From assembly GCA_007679095.1 (NCBI GenBank), contig VEFU01000046.1, positions 1-33,735 on the forward strand: a stretch of 33,735 nt of DNA, written 5' to 3'. Below, piece by piece: positions 1 through 8,233 of the stretch. The position numbers and the translations under genes were made by a program. The notes under the pieces were generated by a model. It searched no databases, had not been told where the DNA came from, and saw only the letters and a program-made list of their open reading frames with translations. The DNA is from Paenibacillus bovis (GTDB lineage: Bacteria; Bacillota; Bacilli; Bacillales; Bacillaceae_C). Position 1 is the first letter of the stretch, and every line of letters starts with the position of its first letter.

Positions 1-114
1 CATTTTGGGGAGGTACTCCTTTTTTTACGTCTCAAAAACCTTGGGGCTCTAAGGGTTTAATTTATGAAATTGATTCATATAGCTATTTATATTTTTTAAA
101 CTCTTAAATAGAAG

Positions 115-149
115 AGGGCTGTTCCAATTTTCTACTTAGAACAACCCCT
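115..149. terminator. Possible transcription terminator hairpin downstream of SBP1
   Basis: An imperfect stem (AGGGCTGTTC, 115-124, against GAACAACCCCT, 139-149) lies just after the stop codon of the minus-strand SBP1 gene. The T-rich tail (TATTTTTATTT) is on the plus-strand side, so it would work best for a plus-strand transcript entering the window; on the minus strand the tail is only CTTCTATTT. It may be bidirectional. Confidence 0.45.
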
Positions 150-167
150 ATTTTTATTTCATCTCTA

Positions 168-1529
168 CTAATTTAAACCAGCGTCTTCTTTTAATTTTTC
201 TATATCTGCACCTAGCTGTTTCATCACATTATTTTCAATCGTCTGTAACGTGGTTTTTGAATCAATATTATTAGCAATTGATTTGTTAATCTCATCGATA
301 AAGATTGGCCATGTTTTTCCATCTAGCGGAGTCCAAATTCTTCTAGGTGTAAGCTCCGAAATTTCTGCATATAGAGCATTTGCTTTTTGATCTCCTAAGA
401 ACGGGTTAGTAGATTCTTGATACCAAGGTGTTTCTACAATATGTCTCCAAGCCGGTTGTAAGTTATTTTGCGTAAAAATCTTCCAAGCATCTTCTGATAA
501 GTTCAGCCACTCTAACCAAGCCCAAGCAGCTTCCTTATTATTACTTTGCGCTGGAATTACATAAGTTGATCCACCAATTGTATTTGTGTTACCTAACGGC
601 ATTCTCGTTGCTCTCCATTTACCTTCTTGTTCAGGTACTGCATTACTTAATGCTCTAGCAGCCCATGCACCTTGAGGTAGTGAGACTAGTTTTCCTTGCT
701 TCAATAATTGCTTTCCTTCATCACTATAAAGCCCTGACATATGAGGTGCCCAATTTAACTGTGCCCCTTTTTTCACCAAATCTAACATATCAGCTAATTC
801 ATTTGTATTCCGCAGGTAGTTTAAATCATTATCATAATATCCAATCATGTCAGACATATGAATAAATGGTGAATCGTTGAACTCCATTATATACATATCA
901 TTTGCTGCAAATGTTTGTGCCATTTGCATAAAGTTATCCTCGTCTTGTAAAAACTCGCCTAATTCTTCTGGATCATTCGGGAATCCCATTTGTTCATAAA
1001 TATCTTCACGGTAGAACCAGACACCTGGTGCAATCCCATTAGGAATTCCATACATTTTCTTTCCGTCTAGTGATCTCCATTGGTGCCAGATAAAGTCAGG
1101 TACTAAATCTTCATAACGACCAATGTCATATGGAGGTTGAAATAAGTCTTCTAAAAGGTCTCCAACAACAAAGCGTGGGAAGTTTCCAACTTCAATCATA
1201 CAAACATCACATGCTCCACTCCCAGCAGCCAACGTCGTAGATAATTTATCATGCAATTCACCAGTTGCCATAACAGATAATTTCACTTTAATATTTGGGT
1301 ACGTTTTGTTAAATTCAGCTATCATATCCTCGTAGAAATCAGGTGACCACGTCCAGAAGTCTATTTCACCTTCTGTCTCAGGTCCAAAAACATATTCTAT
1401 TTTTGTTTCTTTTTTTCCTTCGTCTCCCTCATTCTTTTTTCCACCAGTATCCGTTTTGTTTGAACAGGCTGTAAAAATAAGTAGTCCACCTAATAACAGT
1501 ACAAGAAATAACTTTGAAAACCCTTTCAT
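168..1529 (-). CDS. ABC sugar transporter substrate-binding lipoprotein (SBP1)
   Basis: Extracellular solute-binding protein, family 1 type, 453 aa, expected to be anchored outside the membrane and to deliver an oligosaccharide to an ABC permease. The ATG at 1529 is chosen because it is preceded by GGGGGAG at good spacing and opens a lipoprotein signal peptide with lipobox L-I-F-T-A-C (Cys22); a longer reading to 1688 adds 53 residues with no signal character. A low-complexity acidic/lysine linker follows the Cys, then the binding domain (GEIDFWTWSPDFYEDMIAEF). It shares the block DPEELGEFLQD with four other SBPs in the window and is the most diverged of the five. A perfect cre-type site lies 160 bp upstream. 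It sits directly after the PFK-family gene, so it may be partly co-transcribed with that operon. No permease gene follows before the window edge. Ligand unknown. Confidence 0.93.
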   Translation of the reverse strand: MKGFSKLFLVLLLGGLLIFTACSNKTDTGGKKNEGDEGKKETKIEYVFGPETEGEIDFWTWSPDFYEDMIAEFNKTYPNIKVKLSVMATGELHDKLSTTLAAGSGACDVCMIEVGNFPRFVVGDLLEDLFQPPYDIGRYEDLVPDFIWHQWRSLDGKKMYGIPNGIAPGVWFYREDIYEQMGFPNDPEELGEFLQDEDNFMQMAQTFAANDMYIMEFNDSPFIHMSDMIGYYDNDLNYLRNTNELADMLDLVKKGAQLNWAPHMSGLYSDEGKQLLKQGKLVSLPQGAWAARALSNAVPEQEGKWRATRMPLGNTNTIGGSTYVIPAQSNNKEAAWAWLEWLNLSEDAWKIFTQNNLQPAWRHIVETPWYQESTNPFLGDQKANALYAEISELTPRRIWTPLDGKTWPIFIDEINKSIANNIDSKTTLQTIENNVMKQLGADIEKLKEDAGLN

Positions 1530-1688
1530 AACTTTTTTCTCCCCCTTCTCAATTTTAGAAATTAAAGGATTACAAGCACTTGGAATACTCTTTGCATTCC
1601 CCCTTCCAAGGTATTTTCCATAGGCAAAAGAAACTTTTTCACTATAGCAATGTTCCTCATATATGAGAGAAGCATGAAACAGCAACAA

Positions 1689-1702
1689 TGATACCGTTTA
1701 CA
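1689..1702. promoter_or_regulatory. cre-type operator upstream of SBP1
   Basis: TGATACCGTTTACA matches the CcpA/LacI-family consensus TGWNANCGNTNWCA at all positions. It lies between the PFK-family stop codon and the SBP1 start, implying a separate, catabolite-repressed SBP1 promoter. The identical 14-mer recurs upstream of SBP2. Confidence 0.7.
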
Positions 1703-1721
1703 TTTTTGTCGAAAAGTAGAC

Positions 1722-2924
1722 TTACTTTTCTAACACCAATTCAGTAAGCCCTTTTGGATAGCCTTTTATATCTGATCCCACGATATCTCTTAGCCAGTTT
1801 CTGTATTCATTTGTTATTTTTGTTCCTTTTTCATCTAAGAAATGCGTTGGTAATGGACGTTCAAGGCCTGCTACTTTTGCCAGGTCCGTGCAGCCGATTT
1901 TAAACATATATTTGTCTGTTTGAAGTGACTCGCGAATAATCGTCACCATTATGCCGGAACTGCCTTTTCGTAAGAAGTGCGCTGCTTCTTTTGCCAACGC
2001 TTCTGCTTCGATTCTATCTTGGGGAGAGACATATAGTTGGGAGCAACGTTGGTTCATACCTAAAAGTTCTGGTCGAGAGGCTAAATTTAGCTCCTTGGAA
2101 ACTGTTTTTGCAAGAAATGCTGCAGCGCCTCCAAGAACTGTATTATGCTTATCAACAGTTAGAGATAATTGGGAGATTAGTTCTCCTTTTTCATCCCTTA
2201 TACCTTCGCTAACAACAACGGTGGCATGACCAATTGATTTCATTGTTTCTGAAATATCATGAAGGAAATTTTTTAGTATAAATGGCCTTTCAGGTACGTA
2301 GATGAAATGTGGAGGTTGGACTTCTGTCTCTTTTAAGTACATACTTGCAGCTGTTAACCAACCAACATTTCTTCCCATTGTTTCGATAATGCGTACTGAC
2401 TCAAAATTTTGCATTGCCTGCAAATCTTTACCAATATCTCTTACAGATAATGCGACATAACGAGCCGCACTACCGAATCCTGGAGAATGATCTGTTTCAT
2501 GCAGATCATTATCTACTGTTTTCGGTATCCCAATAACACTTAGGTCATAATTCATTTTTTGAGCAATCATTTCCAATTGGCGGCACGTCCACATCGTTCC
2601 ATTCCCGCCAATAAATACGAGTGCATGAATTTGTTGTTCTTTTAGATTTTGGATAGATTGATACATATCTTTTTCATTCATCGGGTAGCGACCAGATCCA
2701 AGAAAAGCTCCTGGTACATCCCGTGATTTTTCTAATTGCTTTAGCAATTTATTATCAAATTTCACAAATTGTTTATTAACTAATCCTTGGAATCCGTGTT
2801 TAATTCCATAAACTTCATAGTCTTGATATGCTTTATCAATGAAACTATATAAACTAGAATTGAGAACTGCAGTTGGGCCACCTGCTTGACCGATGGCCAC
2901 TTTTGGCTTTCTCTGTCTTCCCAT
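1722..2924 (-). CDS. 6-phosphofructokinase-family sugar phosphate kinase, PPi-type signature
   Basis: PFK-A family, 400 aa, expected to transfer a phosphoryl group to C1 of a ketose 6-phosphate or similar. Visible motifs: glycine-rich N-terminus GQAGGPT (12-18), GGNGT (106-110), PKTVDND (134-140, containing the catalytic Asp), ETMGRNVGW (181-189) and YVPERPF (209-215). The Lys in PKTVDND is the residue usually linked to pyrophosphate rather than ATP use. The GGDG/GGDD segment reads GGNG, so the usual Mg-binding Asp is Asn, which is odd. ATG 2924 is preferred over an upstream TTG at 2933 because GAAGGGA is 9 nt from the ATG but abuts the TTG. It is last in a tight operon, 19 nt after the fucose-isomerase-like gene, so the substrate may be a special sugar phosphate rather than fructose 6-phosphate. 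Confidence 0.88.
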   Translation of the reverse strand: MGRQRKPKVAIGQAGGPTAVLNSSLYSFIDKAYQDYEVYGIKHGFQGLVNKQFVKFDNKLLKQLEKSRDVPGAFLGSGRYPMNEKDMYQSIQNLKEQQIHALVFIGGNGTMWTCRQLEMIAQKMNYDLSVIGIPKTVDNDLHETDHSPGFGSAARYVALSVRDIGKDLQAMQNFESVRIIETMGRNVGWLTAASMYLKETEVQPPHFIYVPERPFILKNFLHDISETMKSIGHATVVVSEGIRDEKGELISQLSLTVDKHNTVLGGAAAFLAKTVSKELNLASRPELLGMNQRCSQLYVSPQDRIEAEALAKEAAHFLRKGSSGIMVTIIRESLQTDKYMFKIGCTDLAKVAGLERPLPTHFLDEKGTKITNEYRNWLRDIVGSDIKGYPKGLTELVLEK

Positions 2925-2943
2925 TAACCACAATCCCTTCTGA

Positions 2944-4284
2944 TTACCCCATTTCCACGGTGTCTATTTTTAACAGCTTGCACAGTTCTTTCAGCTCATC
3001 TACAATATCTGCGTATACGATAGAGTAATGAGGTTCAAACCCTTCCATCATGAGGGTATGTACCATCTCCTCCGCATTCCCATCTAAGCAAACCGAAACA
3101 GTTGTCCCGTTGAACTTTTTAGGTTCGTCTAATGCTTCTCCACGCATAATTAACATGCGATACCCATCACTGGACTTACTTAATCTAGATATGGTCACTT
3201 GACCAGGCTTTAGGCCAAAATCTAACGCAAAGCCCATTTTTCTATTTGGTTGAACGCCTGCTATCGCACCAGTAGATGGATTTGCTAATGAATAAGCACC
3301 TGCTCCACAATGCCAGAAAACTACACTATTCTTTTCTTCTTCCAGTAACACCATGTCTCCTAGATATGGAGGCTGCCCCCCACTTAATTCCTGCTGGATG
3401 AACATCGATACCGCACCGTTTATATCAGATTCACAAGAAGAAACTATTCCATCTTCTATAAATTGAGAAAGTGTGGAGCATGCAGCAGCACCTAATTCAG
3501 TATAAAATTCTGGCCAACATCGAACAGCTGTGGCATTGATTTTATGTTCATCGACATATTGTTTTAAACGCGTCGAAAACTGAGCAAATTTTATTGTTGC
3601 TTCATCATCTTTTCGAAGACCTACTACTTTTTTAGAAGCTCTTTCTAGCATCGGCTTCCATTCTTCTTCAGGAAGTTCTAAAGCCTCTCGAAACATCTTG
3701 TATAAATCGATATTATGAACCTTTGCTCCTACAGTTCGATGTAATTCCATTTCATCTACACCAGAGAAAAAGAAGCCTGGTGGATGATCTCCAAGGACAC
3801 CAATGATTAATTGTTGTAGTTTTTCTTGCGTTTGTTTTGCAGTAAATTTACTAGCAAATTTGCGTTGCACTTTTGATTCGGAAGGATTTCCATATATAAA
3901 ATCGAAATCCCGCTTGTAATAACGCAATGCATGGCATGAACTATTACCACCCGTTAAAGAGTTGAGTCGAAGTCTTCCCCCAACTTCTGGTTCTCTAACA
4001 GACCAAACAATAATTGGCTTTGAATAGTACTCCATTACTTTGACAATGAATTCTGCATCTGCAAATGTCGCCATTTGAAAAATAACAAAATCAACCTCTG
4101 ACGGCATTTCATTTCTCAACACTGCATCTAAATCATCTGGTGAAGTAATGATTTTTTTAGGCTCATACACTTCATTACTAATTTCATTTAACAATGCAGC
4201 TGAATCTTTATATATTTTGTTGGCAGATTCCATATCAAAATTCACTCTGCCGATTGGTAAATAGGCAATTTTCACATCAAACAT
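2944..4284 (-). CDS. L-fucose/L-arabinose isomerase-family protein
   Basis: 446 aa protein of the fucose/arabinose isomerase-like superfamily, which interconverts aldoses and ketoses using a divalent metal. The N-terminal half is Rossmann-like with a typical N-D-x-x-x segment replaced by AYLPIGRVNF; the C-terminal half carries the family blocks RCWPEF (255-260), CESDINGA (284-291) and WHCG (324-327), which supply the expected acidic and His metal ligands. ATG 4284 has AGGAG at good spacing. It is 18 nt downstream of the epimerase gene and 19 nt upstream of the PFK-family gene, so isomerisation followed by phosphorylation is a natural reading. The family includes enzymes for L-fucose, D-arabinose and other sugars; the substrate cannot be read from sequence here. 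Confidence 0.82.
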   Translation of the reverse strand: MFDVKIAYLPIGRVNFDMESANKIYKDSAALLNEISNEVYEPKKIITSPDDLDAVLRNEMPSEVDFVIFQMATFADAEFIVKVMEYYSKPIIVWSVREPEVGGRLRLNSLTGGNSSCHALRYYKRDFDFIYGNPSESKVQRKFASKFTAKQTQEKLQQLIIGVLGDHPPGFFFSGVDEMELHRTVGAKVHNIDLYKMFREALELPEEEWKPMLERASKKVVGLRKDDEATIKFAQFSTRLKQYVDEHKINATAVRCWPEFYTELGAAACSTLSQFIEDGIVSSCESDINGAVSMFIQQELSGGQPPYLGDMVLLEEEKNSVVFWHCGAGAYSLANPSTGAIAGVQPNRKMGFALDFGLKPGQVTISRLSKSSDGYRMLIMRGEALDEPKKFNGTTVSVCLDGNAEEMVHTLMMEGFEPHYSIVYADIVDELKELCKLLKIDTVEMG

Positions 4285-4302
4285 AATCAGTCTCCTTATG
4301 GA

Positions 4303-5178
4303 TTACATAAACTTTTCAAGATGGTGCTTCGCATATAACAATCCATTTTCTACCTTTTCATCCGTCCCACTCCAAATTGGATCCTCATGTTCAATACTTA
4401 AAATACCGTCATAGCCAATTTCATGAAGCGCAGTGATGAACTGATTCCAATCAACTGCACCTTGACCCGGAACACGATGACGCCACCATTTACAAGAAAG
4501 CATGCCTTCTTCACGAAGTACATTCGGGAGAATTTCAGTATCCTTCGCTTGAGCTAATACAATTCTGTCTTTAAAATCGTGTACCGCTTTCGTAACATCA
4601 ATTTGCTGCCAAATTAAATGGGATGGATCGATATTTAAGCCAAGCGATTCTGATGGTACACGACTGAACAATTCCTTCCACATAAAAGGGGAAACAGCAA
4701 TGTTATGTTCATATGGCCAAAACTCATACATCGGACAATTTTCAAAGGCTAGGGTAACATTATTTTTCTCTGCAATTTCTGCAACTCTAGGAAAAACTTG
4801 TTCAAATAAATCTAAGTTTTCCTCTAATGTTTTGTTGGAGTCTCTTCCAGTAAAAGTTGAAACTACTTTTACCCCAATGTTTGAAGCAGCCTTAATCAGA
4901 GTAGTAATTGTCTCTAGTGCCTCAGCTCGTTTATTCTTATCAGGTGATAAAAATGGAATCGCACCAAACATAATCCCTGTGATAGGAATGTGATGTTCCT
5001 CTTGTAGCCGTAATAATCTTCCACTATCTTTCCCACTAGCAACATCTGCCCATTGAATATGTTCATAGCGGGGACCTCCATGTAATTCAATCCCGTGGAA
5101 ATCATGTTCCTGCGCCCATGCAAAAGTCTTTTCCAAATCCCAATTCATAAAACAAGAATGATAGAATCCTACTTTCAC
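4303..5178 (-). CDS. Sugar phosphate isomerase/epimerase (xylose isomerase-like TIM barrel)
   Basis: 291 aa, AP-endonuclease-2/xylose-isomerase-like TIM barrel. Likely metal ligands are in place: FENCP (E146), NIDPSHL (D184, H187) and SIEHED (E263/E265). The segment HRVPGQGAVDW (234-244) is the characteristic late loop of these epimerases. The start is GTG, overlapping the stop of the upstream oxidoreductase gene by 4 nt (GTGA), a sign of translational coupling. Pairing of this fold with a Gfo/Idh/MocA oxidoreductase is typical for inositol, keto-sugar and C3-oxidation glycoside pathways. The exact reaction is unknown. Confidence 0.86.
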   Translation of the reverse strand: MKVGFYHSCFMNWDLEKTFAWAQEHDFHGIELHGGPRYEHIQWADVASGKDSGRLLRLQEEHHIPITGIMFGAIPFLSPDKNKRAEALETITTLIKAASNIGVKVVSTFTGRDSNKTLEENLDLFEQVFPRVAEIAEKNNVTLAFENCPMYEFWPYEHNIAVSPFMWKELFSRVPSESLGLNIDPSHLIWQQIDVTKAVHDFKDRIVLAQAKDTEILPNVLREEGMLSCKWWRHRVPGQGAVDWNQFITALHEIGYDGILSIEHEDPIWSGTDEKVENGLLYAKHHLEKFM

Positions 5179-6206
5179 TTCGCTACCTCACTATATAATT
5201 CAATTACTTTACCTGTCTTAATGGATTCAAAAATAGCATAAGTAAGTTGAAGCATTTCTTTCCCTTGCTTGAATCCAACTGGAGCTTTTTTCCCTTCTTC
5301 TATTGCTTTCGCAAAGACCCGAAATTCTGTTTCAAATAAGTCTTCTTTCTCGAAAACAACTTTTTCATGTTTGTCACCTATATAAAGGTCAATGTGAATA
5401 TCTGACCCAAAATTATTAAATCCACCTACAGCTCCACCTTTAGGACCGTAAACTCTATCACGATTAGATGGAAGTTTCGTATGTTTGGCAAGTCCCCATG
5501 ATACGTTCATGGAGCCAATATCACCTGATTCAAACTCCACTGTAATTAGTCCAGTATCAATCGCAAGTTCTTGGAAATGTGCAATTTCTGGACGATCCTT
5601 CGCAATGATACCGCCACGAGCATATACTCTCTTAGGTTTTGATTGAAATACAGTTTGCCACATGAAGAAGTAATGACAGCAAGCATCCATAATCGGTCCT
5701 TTATTGCCGTTATTATCATGCATAGCAATCTTCGGTCTTACTTCTTGCATTAAATCAGAGTTAAAAACTAGTGGTCTTCCGAACTTCCCTTCTTCCGCCC
5801 ATTGTTTTGCAGCAGCAACGCCTTTTGCAAAGTTACGTTGAAAACCAATCCCGAATTGAACTCCTGCTTTATTTACCGCTTCTTCCATTTTTGCTGCATC
5901 TTCAGGAGAGGAAGCAAGTGGCTTTTCGCAAAAGACGTGTTTCCCACGTTCTGCTGCATAAATTGTTACTGGTGCATGAAATACGAGCGGCAAGCAAATA
6001 GATACAATATCTACTTCTGAATCATTAATCGCTTCCTTGTAATCAGAATATATCTTCGGATAATCATTGTTTTCAGCTAGCTTCCTAGCGCGTTCCAAAT
6101 CATAATCGGTAATAGAAACGACGTTATGCCCTGCATTTCTCCAGCCTCGCACATGATTAGTCCCCATATCTCCAGCACCGATTACCGCAACATTAAACTT
6201 TTTCAC
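5175..6206 (-). CDS. Gfo/Idh/MocA-family NAD(P)-dependent sugar oxidoreductase
   Basis: 343 aa. Rossmann motif AVIGAGDMG (7-15) at the N-terminus, the CEKPLA block (E94-K95-P96, with the catalytic Lys of the family), then an alpha/beta C-terminal substrate domain with MDACCHYFFMW. Members oxidise or reduce a sugar hydroxyl, often at C3 or C1. GTG start preceded by AGGA. It overlaps the epimerase gene by 4 nt and follows the M24 gene by 34 nt, inside the six-gene operon. Substrate and cofactor preference cannot be decided from the sequence. Confidence 0.9.
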   Translation of the reverse strand: MKKFNVAVIGAGDMGTNHVRGWRNAGHNVVSITDYDLERARKLAENNDYPKIYSDYKEAINDSEVDIVSICLPLVFHAPVTIYAAERGKHVFCEKPLASSPEDAAKMEEAVNKAGVQFGIGFQRNFAKGVAAAKQWAEEGKFGRPLVFNSDLMQEVRPKIAMHDNNGNKGPIMDACCHYFFMWQTVFQSKPKRVYARGGIIAKDRPEIAHFQELAIDTGLITVEFESGDIGSMNVSWGLAKHTKLPSNRDRVYGPKGGAVGGFNNFGSDIHIDLYIGDKHEKVVFEKEDLFETEFRVFAKAIEEGKKAPVGFKQGKEMLQLTYAIFESIKTGKVIELYSEVAK

Positions 6207-6240
6207 TTTATCCTCACCATCCTATATTTTTTCAGATAGA

Positions 6241-7323
6241 TTAATATCTTTGTAAAACAGCAGGCCTCTGATACACCTTCCCATCCACTACTACGTCTAT
6301 AGAAGGGAATTCTTCAGTTACCGTTATTATTTCAGCTTGCTGATCTTGAACAAGAATTGTATCCTCCGACTTAACTCCAGCGATTGTCGGATTCCAAGCA
6401 TATAATTGTCCGTTTTTCACTTTGAGTTTTTCTGATGGTGTGGATAATCTCTCTCTCGTTGCATAACCTGTTAATCCACCTTGGTGATGAAATTGATATT
6501 CTTCACCGAATCCTGTAGCATGATAGTACTGCTTCAGTTCTTCATATAGATGACTTAATGATGTTCCAGACTTTGTAGCAGCAATTATTTGAGCATCAAT
6601 CGTTACTACTGCTTCGTGTTTCTGTTTTATTTCTTCCGATATTTCTCCGAAGTGAACAAGTCTAGTCGCAGACGCAATTAATCCATCCTTCCTAGCACAT
6701 ACGACTAACATCGCATATGTATCAAGTTGTTTACTTGTAGGAAGTGGGTGCCTTCTTAAGAAAGCCCTTTCATCTACAGCAATTAAATTTACAACAGGAT
6801 CCAACTCACGCTCATAACATTGAAATGCAAGCTTACCAGCTATCTTATATTCGGAGTCTCCCTGCTGAATATCCTTTGCTGTTTGTTCTATTGCCTGAGC
6901 GGTTAACCCCCCCAACTTTCTTAACTCATCCAATCTTGAATCCGGAATAATCGATCTTATTTCTAGAAAATCATTCTCTAGCTCCACATCTGTTTTTATA
7001 GATTTTCCAGCTGTTAATGCTTGAATGATCGTATCTCTAGTGTGAGGTTCATACCAATTCCATACTTTTGTATCTGTTATTTCATTTGCTATATCACTCG
7101 CTAGTTCCTCATCTATCATTCTTTTCGCTTCAATGTTGTTCACAATCAATACACACTCATCACTTGTGACTAACACGAAGCAACAGGATGGCTCTGAAGC
7201 GATATTAATATGGGTTCTACCACCGATAAACCAGGAAACATTTTTTTGCTGTGTCATTAAAATTGTTTCTGTATCCTTTTGGCTAAGAATGCGACGAACA
7301 TCTTGCAATCTACTATTATTCAT
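6241..7323 (-). CDS. M24 (creatinase/aminopeptidase P fold) protein with degenerate metal site
   Basis: 360 aa. An N-terminal creatinase-like domain (about 1-135) is followed by a pita-bread domain (about 140-345). The region that normally holds two metal-binding Asp residues reads VVCARKDG...SATRL (207-222) and I cannot place either Asp; HHQGGLTGYATRE (279-291) keeps the His and one Glu, and KSEDTILV (318-325) keeps the last Glu. A conventional di-metal aminopeptidase is therefore unlikely; metal-free chemistry as in creatinase, or a non-peptidase role, is possible. ATG start with GGAG at good spacing. It sits 34 nt upstream of the oxidoreductase gene and 29 nt after the interrupted epimerase, in the operon, so it probably acts on a compound of the same pathway. 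Confidence 0.75.
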   Translation of the reverse strand: MNNSRLQDVRRILSQKDTETILMTQQKNVSWFIGGRTHINIASEPSCCFVLVTSDECVLIVNNIEAKRMIDEELASDIANEITDTKVWNWYEPHTRDTIIQALTAGKSIKTDVELENDFLEIRSIIPDSRLDELRKLGGLTAQAIEQTAKDIQQGDSEYKIAGKLAFQCYERELDPVVNLIAVDERAFLRRHPLPTSKQLDTYAMLVVCARKDGLIASATRLVHFGEISEEIKQKHEAVVTIDAQIIAATKSGTSLSHLYEELKQYYHATGFGEEYQFHHQGGLTGYATRERLSTPSEKLKVKNGQLYAWNPTIAGVKSEDTILVQDQQAEIITVTEEFPSIDVVVDGKVYQRPAVLQRY

Positions 7324-7352
7324 TTTCCATCTCCAAACTAAGGAATAGTTGA

Positions 7353-8093
7353 TTAATATCCTAACTTCGTCAAAAACTCCCTGCTTTTGTTTGCGCTTTC
7401 AAAAGGAGGTAAAACAGAATCATCCTGTTCTACTGTCCACCATTCCATCGCAATGGACTCAATTGTAGCAATTGCTTTTACAATATCGACAGTACCAGTA
7501 CCTAATTCTTTCCATTCTTTTTTGGTAGTATCTTTAATATGAAAATATTTAATTTGGTTAGTGTATTTACTGATAAATTCATCTAGAGGATAATTAGCAC
7601 GGTACAGCCAACCAATATCTAGTGCAATACCAATATTTTGATTATCAATGATCCGATCAAATAACTCATAGCCATTGGCAAACTCGAAATCATGATTATG
7701 GTAGACTAATTGAATATTATTTTTTTGGCATTCGTCTGCTAAAATTGATAGTGATTTAACTAAGGAGAGCTGTGCTTCTTCGGTTGGTGTTGGATGTCCA
7801 CTTACAAGCAGAAAAGGAATATGAAACTCTTTCATATCATGGAGTAGTGAATAAAATTCATTTTTCAGTTCACCATTCTCAATAAATACAGATGGATGTG
7901 CATGAAGTCCTAACAATGTAAGAGAGTGATCTTTCAAGTAATCTTTTAATTTACTTTATTGCTTCATCACAGTAAAACGACACTCTACTCCATCATAACC
8001 AGCTTCTAAAATCTCATTGAATATCGGAGTGAAATCGTTTTCTAGATTTGCGTTATCCCATAGTTGGGCTTGTATAGCAATCTTCTTACCCAA
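7353..8093 (-). pseudogene. Sugar phosphate isomerase/epimerase interrupted by an in-frame stop
   Basis: A TTG at 8093 preceded by a perfect AAAGGAGG opens a frame that reads 45 residues of a typical epimerase N-terminus (KIAIQAQLWDNANLENDF ... GYDGVECRF), then meets TAA at 7956-7958, and continues in the same frame for another 200 residues: ALDIGWLY, YFHIKDTTKKEW, ELGTGTVDI and EWWTVEQD, all typical of the xylose-isomerase-like epimerase family. Joined, the product would be about 245 aa, near family length. A possible restart at TTG 7937 has no convincing ribosome binding site and would lose the first barrel strand. It is the first gene of the minus-strand operon. A recent nonsense mutation or sequencing error is more likely than recoding. 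Confidence 0.8.
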
Positions 8094-8233
8094 ACTATTA
8101 CCTCCTTTACAAATATGAAGATGTTAATTACCGAATAGAATGTTATAATAATTCTCAATATTCATTTCATGGCTATATAATAACATCATGTTCTTTTAGC
8201 TGTCAATGGAATATTTTTTAGGAGTTGATAAAA
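8094..8233. promoter_or_regulatory. Divergent promoter region between the epimerase operon and araC-type gene 1
   Basis: This 140-bp gap separates the minus-strand six-gene operon from the plus-strand AraC regulator, so both promoters should lie here. On the plus strand TATAAT is at 8176-8181, with only a weak -35 (TTCTCA, 8152-8157). The arrangement suggests the AraC protein controls the divergent operon. I see no clear repeated operator. Confidence 0.45.

Noticed and set aside
1-30. A minus-strand ATG at 3-1 with AAAGGAG upstream, possibly the start of a gene beyond the window
   Set aside because: The spacing is about 12 nt and no codons remain to test; it may be a permease gene start but cannot be supported.
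1530-1688. Upstream extension of SBP1 (and similar extensions of SBP2 and SBP4)
   Set aside because: The extensions precede clear ribosome binding sites and would bury the lipoprotein signal peptides.
8111-8128. A GGTAATTAACATC stretch in the AraC divergent region resembling the GntR-type operator
   Set aside because: Only the GGTAAT core is shared, which is expected by chance in AT-rich DNA.
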